From JAFEDN01 sp963844565 (GTDB lineage: Bacteria; Pseudomonadota; Gammaproteobacteria; Coxiellales; Coxiellaceae), in contig CAWJON010000002.1 in the NCBI GenBank assembly GCA_963844565.1, positions 186,001 to 250,000 of the forward strand: a stretch of DNA of 64,000 nt, read 5' to 3'. Positions 1 to 9,205 of this stretch are shown here, piece after piece (the first letter of the stretch is position 1; each line of letters opens with the position of its first letter). The position numbers were made by a program, and so were the translations under genes. A model generated the notes under the pieces. The model saw only the letters and a list, made by a program, of their open reading frames with translations, ran no database searches and was not told the DNA's origin.

Positions 1-23
1 TGTTTAGCTTCTTCCAATCGCAT
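1..23 (-). CDS. 5' end of a minus-strand gene cut by the left window edge
   Basis: An ATG read on the minus strand at 23-21 is preceded by a good ribosome binding site (AGGAG about 7 nt upstream). Only seven codons (MRLEEAK) lie in the window before the edge. The gene is divergent from the LysR regulator that starts at 149, which is the usual arrangement of a LysR regulator and its target, so it may be controlled by that regulator. Its product cannot be named from this fragment. Confidence 0.55.
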
Positions 24-148
24 TTTTTTCTCCTAAATTGAATTAATAAGGCTATACTCAGTTTACTTTTTTAAAATACTTTGACAAGATAAGACTAAGA
101 AAACCAATTTTTCCTAATAAGAAAATAAAGAAAGTCGCAAGGAATATA

Positions 149-1024
149 ATGGACCTCATGAATGCATTAAAAAGCTTTGCTGCTGTTGTAGAAAAAAAAA
201 GCTTTTCAATGGCCGCTACCCATTTAAACCTCTCTGTCGCTCAAGTGAGTAAGCATATCAGTTGGTTGGAAGCACAACTCAAAACTCAATTGCTGCTGCG
301 TTCCACACGGCGTATTGTTGCTACCAATACTGGACAAGAGTTTTTTCATCATTGTCACCGCATACTCTCTGAGTGGGACAACGCTAAAAATAACCTAGGC
401 TCTTTTCAAGAAATACCGCAAGGTAGTTTAAAGATCAGTGTTCCTCTGCATAGTTTTGGAATTTGTCATATCGCTAACAATATCCCGGCATTTCTTAAAC
501 GTTATCCAAAATTACAGGTTGAACTCTTGTTTCAATCACCCTATGAACCTGGTATTGATCAAAGCACGGATATTACAATTTTTATTGGGACTTTAAAAGG
601 CAAGGAATCTTTCCATGCTATACAAGTGGGCAAGCTAACCAAGGGGGTATTCGCTACGCCAACTTATCTGCAACAGAATGGTTGTCCGCAAGTCACGGAA
701 GATTTATTACACCATAATTGTATTGTGTTTCTTAAGCGCAAGGCCAGTAATACTTGGGTTTTTAAACACAACAAAAAAATAATTGTTTCTGGGAACTATC
801 GCACCAATAGTGTTTACGCATTGCGCGATGCAGCCAAAGCCAATATGGGCTTGGTTTGGATGTCACACCTGTGGGCGGCTAAAGATCTTTCCGAAGGCAA
901 TCTAATAGAGATTTTAACCGATTACGTTGCCCCTGGTGAGCCGATCTACCTAATTTACAAACATCAAGCTTCTTTATCTTTGCCTATCAAATGTTTTATT
1001 AATTATCTGAAAGAGATTTTATAA
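149..1024 (+). CDS. LysR-family transcriptional regulator
   Basis: A cytoplasmic DNA-binding regulator of 291 aa, the normal length for LysR proteins. Residues about 4-63 form the winged helix-turn-helix (FAAVVEKKSFSMAATHLN, then VAQVSKHISWLEAQL and a wing with LLLRSTRR). Residues about 90-290 are the periplasmic-binding-protein-like effector domain, with the usual GSLKISVP start and an AAKANMGLVWMS segment near the end. The start has AAGGA 6 nt upstream. It is divergent from the gene cut by the left edge, with about 125 bases between the two starts, so regulation of that neighbour is the simplest inference. The effector ligand cannot be read from the sequence. Confidence 0.93.
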   Translation: MDLMNALKSFAAVVEKKSFSMAATHLNLSVAQVSKHISWLEAQLKTQLLLRSTRRIVATNTGQEFFHHCHRILSEWDNAKNNLGSFQEIPQGSLKISVPLHSFGICHIANNIPAFLKRYPKLQVELLFQSPYEPGIDQSTDITIFIGTLKGKESFHAIQVGKLTKGVFATPTYLQQNGCPQVTEDLLHHNCIVFLKRKASNTWVFKHNKKIIVSGNYRTNSVYALRDAAKANMGLVWMSHLWAAKDLSEGNLIEILTDYVAPGEPIYLIYKHQASLSLPIKCFINYLKEIL

Positions 1025-1113
1025 AAAAACCTAAAATCTATATCACTGCTATTGCTTACTAATTACATTTAACATACAATTTTTCCAAAATTATTACCAA
1101 TAAAGGTCTAAAT

Positions 1114-3222
1114 ATGACGAAGGTTGTTCTTCCAGATATTGAAGTTGAAAGCAAACATTTCCGCCAACCCTTTATCTATGCAGTAAATATAGTAGATTTC
1201 GATGGTTGCCTCTTGTTTAAAAAAGATAATGCAGGATTTCTACCTTCTCTACTAGTGATCGAAAGAGTCATGGGTAGGAAAAAATTAAAAAAAGCCATTT
1301 TAGAAAAACCTTTTATTGCCGATTATTTTTCAAATAAAAAAGGCAGTTATGTTAAAGAGGAAGCTGAACTAATAGATGCGGTCATCGCAGAAGGCGGTGG
1401 TTTATTTAAGGAGCTTACTGCAGATTATAATGTTACAAAAGAAAATCTCGATAAAATAGCTCTGTCTATTTTAGACCAAAAACCAGTACGCCAAATTTTG
1501 TCGACCTTGCCAGCCTTGAATCCAGAGGCCTATGTGGAAATAATTTACCGAATTGCATTAATTAAGATCGGCAGCGACTGCATTATTAGCAGTAATGTAC
1601 ATTTACTAAATTATATGAAAAAAAACTTGGAGAATTTGCAAAAGCAATTTCCAAAAACGCTCATTATCTGCATTTTAGCTAGTGGTAGCGCTCGGCAATC
1701 GACGTATTTAGATGTCAGAAATTATGAGAAGTTCCGGACAGGCCTAAAGAGTTCACTATTCCTATTTTTTTATGTATATGCAGTTAAAAGATTCCTTGAA
1801 AATGAGACTACGAAGACTGTTTTTTTTCCTTATTTATTTTCAGATACCATGGCCGATTTATCCATAGGCGATTCATTACTTTTTAGAAGTGATTTCGAAA
1901 ATGCAAGAAAAATTCATGATGCTATCAGACAACTAATTTCTGGTAAACAGGGTTGTAAAACCTATCTGTTAACTCAAATGGCCACGATGCTCACCTTAAC
2001 ACCTATCAACGATATATTACCAGAGTGGGTACACTGCACTCTATTCGATGATAATAGAACAGAGAGAGAAATTGGAGGCAAGATTTTAGAAAATGCTTTT
2101 ATATATTTATTTCACAATAGAAACCTATTGCCTACAGGATGCCAAGTATCGTTGGTTGAGTATCAGAACGGCAATCGTCGATTTCTAATTTACCCCCTAC
2201 TAGCTGGCGAAGGAAATCCCGATATTTTGCGCCATTCTTGCTCTGCTCTCTTAGAGAACCTTAAAGAAGGTAAGAAGTCTTTGACTTCTTTTTACGGTGA
2301 TAAAAAAGAAGATCTCCCCAAATCCCGTCGTTTTAATTGTGAAGAATGGAGGTCCCTATTATCTCCTGAGGAAAAAGGTAAATATAAAGAAAGTAAGAGA
2401 CTAAAAAAATATGGTGTATACAACTTAACGCGAAAAATGACGCCATTCAATCAGACATTTTGTACAAATGCGCAAATAGTTTTCAAAGATGCTTCCTATT
2501 TTAGCGCGTTTCTTCAAGACGCATTCCCAGGGCGTGACTGTTTAACACCAGTACTTAAAGGTAGAGAGGCTCGGTTTTTAAGTGAGCAGAAGACTCCCGA
2601 GCGCCATTTGAAAATTTATTCAATAAATCAGCAACAGATTATAATAGGAGCTTATAAAATTTTGAATCCAGAACCGCTGAAGCTTACTGCTGAAGAGCAG
2701 GAAATCGATACTTTTTTTCATCTTTTGCGACGATTTTTCTATGTCAACTTCTCTCATGTTGAATTACATTCTCAAGGAAAAATATATGTTTATTTTAATA
2801 ATAAGGACGAGATTTTAGAATTTACCATTAGAGAAGCTCAATTGATTTTATTGGCGGAAATTAAAAATTTTTTAAATGTATACAAAAGATATCTCATTAC
2901 CTATAAGTTAATGTCTTTTTTTCCAGGATACGATCTTTATAAATTGAAACTTTCGAGGGTCTACGATTTACAAAAAATAGTTGCCGGTATTCAGCCGACA
3001 AATTACTTGAATTCTTATCAACAAGTTAATTCTTGGTTTCAAGAAGTAATTGAGGAATTTTCCGGAAAAGGAGTTAGTTTAATTAGTCGAACATTTTTGG
3101 AAAACTTGTTAAGGGTTTTATATCTACATTTGAGGTCGACGCATCATAATATTTTACCCATATACACTCCTGATGAGTTTGTTCCTGCCCCTGTAGGCTT
3201 ACCTAAAGTACATGCGCTATGA
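1114..3222 (+). CDS. Large protein with HAD-like motifs, candidate secreted effector
   Basis: 702 aa, no signal peptide and no clear membrane segment. Near the N-terminus is VDFDGCL (D28, D30), which matches HAD motif I (DxD). SGSARQS at about residue 190 could serve as motif II, and LFDDN at about 310 resembles the acidic motif IV. This spacing fits a HAD-type phosphatase-like domain in the first half; the second half has no motif I recognise. From memory, Legionella encodes large proteins opening with a similar motif and carrying an S-x-RQS segment, which makes a Dot/Icm substrate plausible. It stands alone on the plus strand, followed by a convergent secreted protein. Function is otherwise unknown. 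Confidence 0.55.
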   Translation: MTKVVLPDIEVESKHFRQPFIYAVNIVDFDGCLLFKKDNAGFLPSLLVIERVMGRKKLKKAILEKPFIADYFSNKKGSYVKEEAELIDAVIAEGGGLFKELTADYNVTKENLDKIALSILDQKPVRQILSTLPALNPEAYVEIIYRIALIKIGSDCIISSNVHLLNYMKKNLENLQKQFPKTLIICILASGSARQSTYLDVRNYEKFRTGLKSSLFLFFYVYAVKRFLENETTKTVFFPYLFSDTMADLSIGDSLLFRSDFENARKIHDAIRQLISGKQGCKTYLLTQMATMLTLTPINDILPEWVHCTLFDDNRTEREIGGKILENAFIYLFHNRNLLPTGCQVSLVEYQNGNRRFLIYPLLAGEGNPDILRHSCSALLENLKEGKKSLTSFYGDKKEDLPKSRRFNCEEWRSLLSPEEKGKYKESKRLKKYGVYNLTRKMTPFNQTFCTNAQIVFKDASYFSAFLQDAFPGRDCLTPVLKGREARFLSEQKTPERHLKIYSINQQQIIIGAYKILNPEPLKLTAEEQEIDTFFHLLRRFFYVNFSHVELHSQGKIYVYFNNKDEILEFTIREAQLILLAEIKNFLNVYKRYLITYKLMSFFPGYDLYKLKLSRVYDLQKIVAGIQPTNYLNSYQQVNSWFQEVIEEFSGKGVSLISRTFLENLLRVLYLHLRSTHHNILPIYTPDEFVPAPVGLPKVHAL

Positions 3223-3251
3223 AAAATAATTTATAAACATCATTTCCATTC

Positions 3252-3626
3252 TCATTCTATACACTGGAGGGCATATTTTGAATCTAATTTATGCACAATT
3301 GCATAATGATATTGGGATAAAGGGCAGGTAACGTGGTTAACCGTAAAGCAATTCATCCCATCGTAAGCATCAGGCGTACAGACTGTAGCTTGAATATACT
3401 TCCCTTTGAAGGGAGGCGGGACTTGCAAAACTACTTTTTTATTGTGAGTAGGTGGAGTAGTCACTATGGGAATAGAGGTATTTTCCTTAGCATCATAAAG
3501 ATAAAGCTGATAGATAAGATCTATACGCATTACAAAATCGGTAACAAAGGTAAACTGATTAGAAGAAGCAAATGAAGGTAGTGCAGTTAACGCCAAGGAT
3601 GTAAAAAGGATAATTTTTCTTAACAT
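3252..3626 (-). CDS. Small exported protein with four cysteines, unknown function
   Basis: About 124 aa. A signal peptide is clear: MLRK, a hydrophobic stretch, then an A-x-A-like site (SFAS). I prefer the second ATG at 3626 because GGAG lies 7 nt upstream of it and falls inside the longer reading from 3638. The mature part has four cysteines in its C-terminal half, consistent with two disulfides in the periplasm. A TPPTHNKK segment and a PPPFKGKY segment give it a beta-rich look. It is convergent with the 702-aa gene, about 30 bases away. No family is recognised. Confidence 0.6.
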   Translation of the reverse strand: MLRKIILFTSLALTALPSFASSNQFTFVTDFVMRIDLIYQLYLYDAKENTSIPIVTTPPTHNKKVVLQVPPPFKGKYIQATVCTPDAYDGMNCFTVNHVTCPLSQYHYAIVHKLDSKYALQCIE

Positions 3627-3804
3627 AATCTTCTCCATTGGGTTTAATTTAAGTATCTAATGTACAATAATTTGCCTTAATTTGTCAAGTTTTTAATCAA
3701 ATGCTGAAAAAAAGGATAAAATATGAATAAATTTAAGAGTTTCTTAATAATCCTATACTATATTAAGTTTTAATCTCTAAACCTAAAATCTAAGTAGGAA
3801 CAAT

Positions 3805-6800
3805 ATGTTACAGGCTCAAGATTCTGACTCGCAAGGTATTCTGGATTCTATCCATAAAATTATCGATCCCTTTTTTAAAGATCAAACCACAGAAAATAAA
3901 GAAGAAAAGAAACAATCTACTGATTCATTAGACTTCGATGCAAAAATACGGCAAAAACATGCCGCGCGAGTTATCCAATCGCGGTGGAGAATATTTAAAA
4001 TTTTTAAAGAATTTTTGATAGATGGCTATGGGACTTATTTGACATTATTGGGAAATCAAGAAATAGATGAATTTGCAAAACTGATGTACGGTAGAGTAAT
4101 TTCAGGTTTTAAAACCAAAAAAAATGAGTTTTTAACTGGTGGTAATCCAAACGTTCATGAAGACCCTTACTATAATCGAAGTGATCACAAATTCAAAACA
4201 TCATCATTGGTCACTGATTTAATTAGGGATTTCGGCCAAGAATATGATCCTACCTCTGTTTATGTGCCATACCTTAATATGCATAATTTTCCTATTGTAG
4301 AATTTATTGAACTGTTAAAAAAAGAATTAAAAATTGGTTCTGAATCAAAAGTAATTGAAGTTTTAAATTATTCTGAATATGATAAATTAGTTTTCTTCAA
4401 AGTTGATACTGAAAAAAATTTTGAAACAGTTAAAAGTTTACTAAATTGTGCGGGGGCCATTGCATCTCCGCTTTCCTTAAGCATTGCTAAATTAGCCTTG
4501 AGGAAAATGAAAAAACGCATAGAGCATTTGGAACTAAAAAAGGAAGAAAAAAGTAATTCTACTAAAATATTCAACGCACCCCATAGTTTCGCCGCATTGT
4601 TGCCTATTATTGAACAGTTGTCTCCCATTATAAATTCAACTCTCTCTACTCGCCATCTGGCAGAGTTTTTGAAGAATTTATTAACCAGCCTGGGAAACTA
4701 TCAATTTGAGATTGATAAAAACATTATTCAGCGTATTTATTTTTTCTTGTTTTCCGCCATCCACTTCTCTAAAAAAAGTTATGAAAGATTTGGGCTTCTC
4801 ACTTATAGCATCATTCATGAATTTTCATTGATTCTTTACGCCAATCAAGAAAAGATTGAAATAGAGAAATATTATCAACAATTTCAAGAATCTACTCTTA
4901 AAGATTTTTCGTATTTCGGGTTAGAAGAAAAAAAATCATCTGAATCAGCTTCGTGTCAGTTTCTAGTTGCGCCAACTGCTTCAGGTTGTAACGCTTTTTT
5001 CATTGCAATAAAACTTAGCCAAAGTTTAAGGTCAACAGAACCAGAAGATGAAGGTAAACTTCAGGTATTGGTTAAAGCTCCCTGCTATTATGAAACTCCA
5101 TTTGTATTTTCACACTTGGGAGAAAAAATCTCTATCTTTAACGAAAATATTGTCGAAGAAAAATCTCCCTCTTCTTTTAAAGGAATGGACATTATTTGCA
5201 TTTCAACTGGGCCTATATGCGATCCAGGGATTTTTTATTTTGGCTTAGACATTAATATTATCATTGGAAAAATAATTGAACAAAATAAACCCTTAAAAAA
5301 GCCGGTAATTTTACTCATTGATGCCACATCAAGCCTTTATAGAAATTTAAAAATATCTAGTGAATATCATCAGTATATTGAATCTGGTTTTCTATCATTG
5401 ATTGTATTTGAAAGTTTACAAAAATTTGGTTTTGCCCATAGTGATTATCCACAAGGCGGAAGAGCTATCGTTATCTGTAGCAAAAAACATGAAAGATTTA
5501 GAAAAGATATATTAGAAAGATTTACTGATTCTGCTAAAAATGATTTAATTTCTCATTTTGATATGACGCTTGGCGCTTGGTTTCATATTTATTGTAATCT
5601 AGAAATTTTAAAAGAAGCGTCCTTTAATAATGGGCCTATTTATAATGAAATTATTTCTTCTTCGTCAAAACTCACACTCAGCAAACAAATTATTACCGAC
5701 GAGATGAAAATAGGTAAGCAAGAGCCTTATTTTCTACTATTTGGTTTTCATGAATATAGGGATAAATTTAAACTTGAAGCACATTTTCCAACTCGCGATA
5801 GTTTTGGACATTTTGTTACCTCTTGTTGCCTAATGGGCATATCGACCTATCGAATTTCTCCTAATGCTTCAGATCGGATTGATTCTCTTATTCAAAGCTG
5901 TGCGTTATATTTTGCCTTAGCTTATACGAGCATACAATTAGTTGATTTTTTATCATTTTTCTTTAGGAATTCAAATGAAAATTCAATTAATTTAAAAGAT
6001 TCAGTCATACTTTTAAGCGTTGCTCTTGCGATAGCAAACACAGAATACCTTGATTTACCAAGCGCCAACTATTTTTATTTAAATACAACTTTATTAATTA
6101 ATACTACATTGAAATTTATAAATCCCACCTTAATTGGTAGATATGCTTACTCAAAAGTTTATCGTTACTATAAATCTCATATTAAGCTGATAATAGATTA
6201 CAGAGACCCATACTTAGATTCAGAAATAATATTACAAGTTTTAAGAAACCCGAAGTTTTTAAATTTTAAAAAAGAAATTCTTCAACTGGTCGAATTATAT
6301 TGTCGAGTTTCTTTAACGTTCGACAAAGAGGAAAAATTAATAATGAGGAAAGAAGCCTTTAATTTGATCGGTTTCTCACTAGGTAGAGATAAAGTTTTTT
6401 CCGCAAATGAACACAAGATTATTAGCACCCACCAAAATCAGGATTCTATTTATCAATTAACTATAAAATTGAGAAAACAAAACTTATTAAATAATAAATT
6501 TATTGATCTTTTGGATAAGGACAGTTTTTCGGTAGCAGCTCTAATATTAGATCAGCAAGGATTATTAAACAAAACAGTCATCCAGATTTTATTAGATGGA
6601 AACGTTGCTGTTAGGACTGCTGTCTCTGAAATAGGAAAGCATATATCTTTGAGTCAAGCTCTAATCGAGAAATTGAATTTAAAACCTGTTCTTCTAACAC
6701 ATTCTAATTTTTTAATTCGACATATTATTTATTTTCATTTTTTAAGTAATCAAGAACTCTTTCAATTTTTCAATAAGCTTCCTTTTGGAATTATAGCAAA

Positions 6801-7227
6801 TGTATATTATCATTTAAAAAATCATATAATATTGCGTAACATTCTGCTGGAGGAAAAACTATCTCCAGACCCTGTTATGGCTGCGTGTAGCCAATATATT
6901 TGTTCTACATTCACAAGCTTATTTTCCCCTTCCCAATTTGCATTAAACAGGTATAAAATTTCTAGCAAATTATGTAGCCCCTTAGAACTGGTTATGCTTG
7001 ACGAAAAAATAACCGTTGAAAAAATAGAAGCCTATCTTGAGCAAAAGCCAACCGTTGCTAAAGAAAAAGTTATGAAGGAGAGCAAAGAAAATAGAACTAA
7101 AGTTAGAACCATTTTAGAGGCCTTTGAAGAAGGGAGAAATTGTTTGTTATATGTTAAACGTCAGACTTCTTCATCAAGCAGTGCTAGTTTACTCGACTCA
7201 ACCTCATCGTTAGCTTTGTCAAGCTGA
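3805..7227 (+). CDS. 1140-aa protein with IQ-like motif and PLP-transferase-like region, candidate effector
   Basis: No signal peptide. Residues 53-68 read AARVIQSRWRIFKIFK, close to the eukaryotic calmodulin-binding IQ motif (I57, Q58, R62, with K68 one position off the final basic site). Residues about 389-404 (APTASGCNAFFIAIKL), LLIDATSS at about 506 and ESLQKFG with K540 are arranged like the cofactor-binding segments of fold-type-I PLP enzymes, with D507-508 and K540 in the roles of the PLP Asp and Lys. The last 500 residues are helical with no known motif, and the tail is Ser-rich. A calmodulin-activated enzyme acting in a host cell is an attractive inference, not a demonstrated one. 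AT-rich codon use matches the neighbouring effector-like genes. Confidence 0.5.
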   Translation: MLQAQDSDSQGILDSIHKIIDPFFKDQTTENKEEKKQSTDSLDFDAKIRQKHAARVIQSRWRIFKIFKEFLIDGYGTYLTLLGNQEIDEFAKLMYGRVISGFKTKKNEFLTGGNPNVHEDPYYNRSDHKFKTSSLVTDLIRDFGQEYDPTSVYVPYLNMHNFPIVEFIELLKKELKIGSESKVIEVLNYSEYDKLVFFKVDTEKNFETVKSLLNCAGAIASPLSLSIAKLALRKMKKRIEHLELKKEEKSNSTKIFNAPHSFAALLPIIEQLSPIINSTLSTRHLAEFLKNLLTSLGNYQFEIDKNIIQRIYFFLFSAIHFSKKSYERFGLLTYSIIHEFSLILYANQEKIEIEKYYQQFQESTLKDFSYFGLEEKKSSESASCQFLVAPTASGCNAFFIAIKLSQSLRSTEPEDEGKLQVLVKAPCYYETPFVFSHLGEKISIFNENIVEEKSPSSFKGMDIICISTGPICDPGIFYFGLDINIIIGKIIEQNKPLKKPVILLIDATSSLYRNLKISSEYHQYIESGFLSLIVFESLQKFGFAHSDYPQGGRAIVICSKKHERFRKDILERFTDSAKNDLISHFDMTLGAWFHIYCNLEILKEASFNNGPIYNEIISSSSKLTLSKQIITDEMKIGKQEPYFLLFGFHEYRDKFKLEAHFPTRDSFGHFVTSCCLMGISTYRISPNASDRIDSLIQSCALYFALAYTSIQLVDFLSFFFRNSNENSINLKDSVILLSVALAIANTEYLDLPSANYFYLNTTLLINTTLKFINPTLIGRYAYSKVYRYYKSHIKLIIDYRDPYLDSEIILQVLRNPKFLNFKKEILQLVELYCRVSLTFDKEEKLIMRKEAFNLIGFSLGRDKVFSANEHKIISTHQNQDSIYQLTIKLRKQNLLNNKFIDLLDKDSFSVAALILDQQGLLNKTVIQILLDGNVAVRTAVSEIGKHISLSQALIEKLNLKPVLLTHSNFLIRHIIYFHFLSNQELFQFFNKLPFGIIANVYYHLKNHIILRNILLEEKLSPDPVMAACSQYICSTFTSLFSPSQFALNRYKISSKLCSPLELVMLDEKITVEKIEAYLEQKPTVAKEKVMKESKENRTKVRTILEAFEEGRNCLLYVKRQTSSSSSASLLDSTSSLALSS

Positions 7228-7280
7228 GGGATGAGGACAATAAGCTAGAATTGGTAAGCATGGCGATAAGTAGTTATTAT

Positions 7281-7316
7281 AATTTTTGCAATTTTTGCAA
7301 TTTTTGCAATTTCTGG
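7281..7316. repeat. 9-bp tandem repeat (AATTTTTGC)
   Basis: Three perfect head-to-tail copies of AATTTTTGC, then a degenerate fourth copy (AATTTCTGG). The array lies in the 139-base gap between the 1140-aa gene and the next gene, about 50 bases before its start. Its position allows a promoter-spacing or leader effect, but nothing shows one. Confidence 0.85.
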
Positions 7317-7366
7317 TAAAATATTTTTAAACTATAAAAAACTGTTATCAAAATAAAGGATTAATT

Positions 7367-8338
7367 ATGAAGAAATATTCTCCAAGTTTTAAGTATTTAG
7401 CCTTGCCGTCGAAAGAAAAAAATAATCAGTTTCAAAAAAAGATGCATGCTTTTTATTCACTACTTTCTTTAGATGCAGCGGGTTGGACTTCAGAAGATAA
7501 AGCAGGGTCAACTTGGGTGCCGCAGGAATTTTTTGAGTTACTCGCAGAAATGCTAGAACCTATTCACTCCAAAAATATTAAACTGTTCAAAGGATTTCAA
7601 ATAGAAGATAAAACAGTTTCTTTTCAATTTAAGTTATTTCTAGAAAGGGTAATTACTTTAATCAAAATTATTATTGATTTAAACAAGTCTGATTTTGAGA
7701 TTCATCCAGCTAGAATTAATAAATTTTTAATAAATATGACCTCAATAATCATATATCCCTGGCATATTGTTTCAGATACCCCGGAGAAACAGAGCGGTCA
7801 TCAGGCTTATCTAATTATAAATCGAAAATCTGATTCCTCATATACTTTAAAAATTAGTTCTAGCGATGATGAAAAAGGTGAAAATAAAATAAAACAGATT
7901 GATTTTAAAAACGAAGAAGGCTTTAATCGTTATTTTTCATCGGAAATAAATAGTGTTTCATTAGAATTACAAAAGAAAAAGAATGTTTTTTACAGCTCAG
8001 CTAATTCCGTAGTTGTAAATCTTCTCGGCGCTATTAAACAAGTTGCTACTGCTAAACATGGCTTGGAGTTAGGTGGGCGTTTTTTTCAAATTATTTATTT
8101 GGAACTTCTTAAAGCCGCTTTAGAAGGCGCAATTCAAAAGGCTATAGAACTTCCTAGAGAAATGCCGCCTCTTGGGACTGTGATGGCCTGTATTCCAGAA
8201 TATCACTTTAATTTTACTCAACTTGATCAGGGATATATTGGAAGACAAATCGATCGCCTCTATCAAGAGCTTGTGGAATGTACTAAACCTACCTCTGTGG
8301 TGACCTACTCTCAACTTTATGGTGGAAACCCGAGATAA
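7367..8338 (+). CDS. Unknown 323-aa protein
   Basis: No signal peptide, membrane segment or known motif. It is basic and Lys-rich at the N-terminus (SKEKNNQFQKKMHAFYSLL), helical through the first 110 residues, and has a strand-rich middle (about 145-200) before a second helical stretch. It starts with an ATG after an AAAGGA site, 139 bases downstream of the 1140-aa gene on the same strand, and shares its AT-rich composition. It may therefore be co-transcribed with that gene and be another secreted protein, but this is only positional inference. Confidence 0.5.
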   Translation: MKKYSPSFKYLALPSKEKNNQFQKKMHAFYSLLSLDAAGWTSEDKAGSTWVPQEFFELLAEMLEPIHSKNIKLFKGFQIEDKTVSFQFKLFLERVITLIKIIIDLNKSDFEIHPARINKFLINMTSIIIYPWHIVSDTPEKQSGHQAYLIINRKSDSSYTLKISSSDDEKGENKIKQIDFKNEEGFNRYFSSEINSVSLELQKKKNVFYSSANSVVVNLLGAIKQVATAKHGLELGGRFFQIIYLELLKAALEGAIQKAIELPREMPPLGTVMACIPEYHFNFTQLDQGYIGRQIDRLYQELVECTKPTSVVTYSQLYGGNPR

Positions 8339-8438
8339 TTGGCGCAAATGATCCCACTCGATTCCAGCGTTATGGGACTGCCATTATTACCTAAGATTTG
8401 ATAAATAGCTATTGCATTCGCTGTCAGTAAAAACTTCG

Positions 8439-8648
8439 TTAATTTGTATTGGGGTTCTCTGGAACGATAAGCCACATAATAAAATACAATAGGATAAATG
8501 GCGCAACGGCTGTAAAAATTGTCAATATGACGTAAATTATCCTCACAATAGTTGGATCAATATTAAAATATTCAGCGATACCCGCACATACTCCTGCGAC
8601 TACCTTGTTCTTTTTGGATCGGTAAAGTTTTGTTGCATTGTCCGACAT
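8439..8648 (-). CDS. PspC-domain small membrane protein
   Basis: 69 aa. KNKVVAGVCAGIAEYFNID followed by a strongly hydrophobic segment and MWLIVPE is the classic PspC domain. In enterobacteria PspC is the inner-membrane sensor of the phage-shock response; stand-alone short PspC proteins are common elsewhere and less well understood. The start has AGGAGA about 6 nt upstream. It sits just downstream of crcB on the same strand (gap about 37 bases), so the two may be co-transcribed as a small envelope and ion-stress unit. No pspA or pspB is nearby. Confidence 0.9.
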   Translation of the reverse strand: MSDNATKLYRSKKNKVVAGVCAGIAEYFNIDPTIVRIIYVILTIFTAVAPFILLYFIMWLIVPENPNTN

Positions 8649-8685
8649 CTCAATCTCTCCTGATTAATAATAGAGTTTATAGCAC

Positions 8686-9078
8686 TTAGAAAAATTTTGT
8701 CAAACTTAAACCCAGTGTTGTTGCTAAAATGCCTACTAATACACTAGCCAAGATGTAAATTGTCGCTGTCCCCAAGGCGCCGGAATGAAAGAGGGTAATG
8801 GTGTCCAAGGTAAAACTGGAAAATGTGGTAAAGCCGCCTAAAAGACCGATAAATAAGCCGGAGCGCAAGATAGGATCGGTGACCAACCGTTCCATCGTAA
8901 GGCCAAATAAGATGCCTATTATAAAACAGCCGATCAAATTAACCGTGAGAATTCCCCAGGGGAAAAAACTGGTTTGAGTTCGCCCTTGGACCCAGCCGGA
9001 TAATAAAAAACGCAAAACTGAGCCTAAAGCTCCTCCAAGAGCAATGGCCAGGATTTCCTTAATAAATTTGCTATTCAT
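8686..9078 (-). CDS. crcB: CrcB/Fluc fluoride channel
   Basis: Four-helix membrane protein of about 130 aa that exports fluoride as a dual-topology dimer. Visible hallmarks are GGALGSVLRFLLSGW near the N-terminus, PWGILTVNLIGCF (the conserved Asn segment), and GLLGGFTTFSSF with the TFSSF Phe-box signature. The reading frame stays open 30 codons further to 9168, but I choose the ATG at 9078 because it gives the usual family length and the upstream part has no CrcB character. It is divergent from the 9206 dehydrogenase. I looked for a fluoride riboswitch in the leader and did not recognise one. Confidence 0.93.
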   Translation of the reverse strand: MNSKFIKEILAIALGGALGSVLRFLLSGWVQGRTQTSFFPWGILTVNLIGCFIIGILFGLTMERLVTDPILRSGLFIGLLGGFTTFSSFTLDTITLFHSGALGTATIYILASVLVGILATTLGLSLTKFF

Positions 9079-9156
9079 CGTTCCAATGTTAGCGGCATGC
9101 TTGCCGACTTGCAATGCTTGAATGTACCATGCGGATTGTGATGATAATATCTCAGT

Positions 9157-9180
9157 TTCCCGTTTCAATAAAAACGGGAA
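9157..9180. other. Perfect inverted repeat in the crcB/dehydrogenase intergenic region
   Basis: A 9-bp perfect stem (TTCCCGTTT with AAACGGGAA) around a 6-base loop. TGCTATAAT, an extended -10-like sequence, follows at 9182-9190, only 16 bases before the dehydrogenase start. If that -10 were used, the transcript would begin close to the ribosome binding site, so promoter use is uncertain. The stem could be an operator for either divergent gene or a leader hairpin for crcB. Confidence 0.4.
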
Positions 9181-9205
9181 TTGCTATAATTAGGGAATAC
9201 AAATT

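Noticed and set aside
8120..8347. 75-aa minus-strand frame at the end of the 7367 gene
   Set aside because: Antisense shadow of the 323-aa gene with no supporting signal.
9079..9205. Fluoride riboswitch upstream of crcB
   Set aside because: No GGNGAUGG-type conserved core is recognisable in the leader; only the simple hairpin at 9157-9180 is present.
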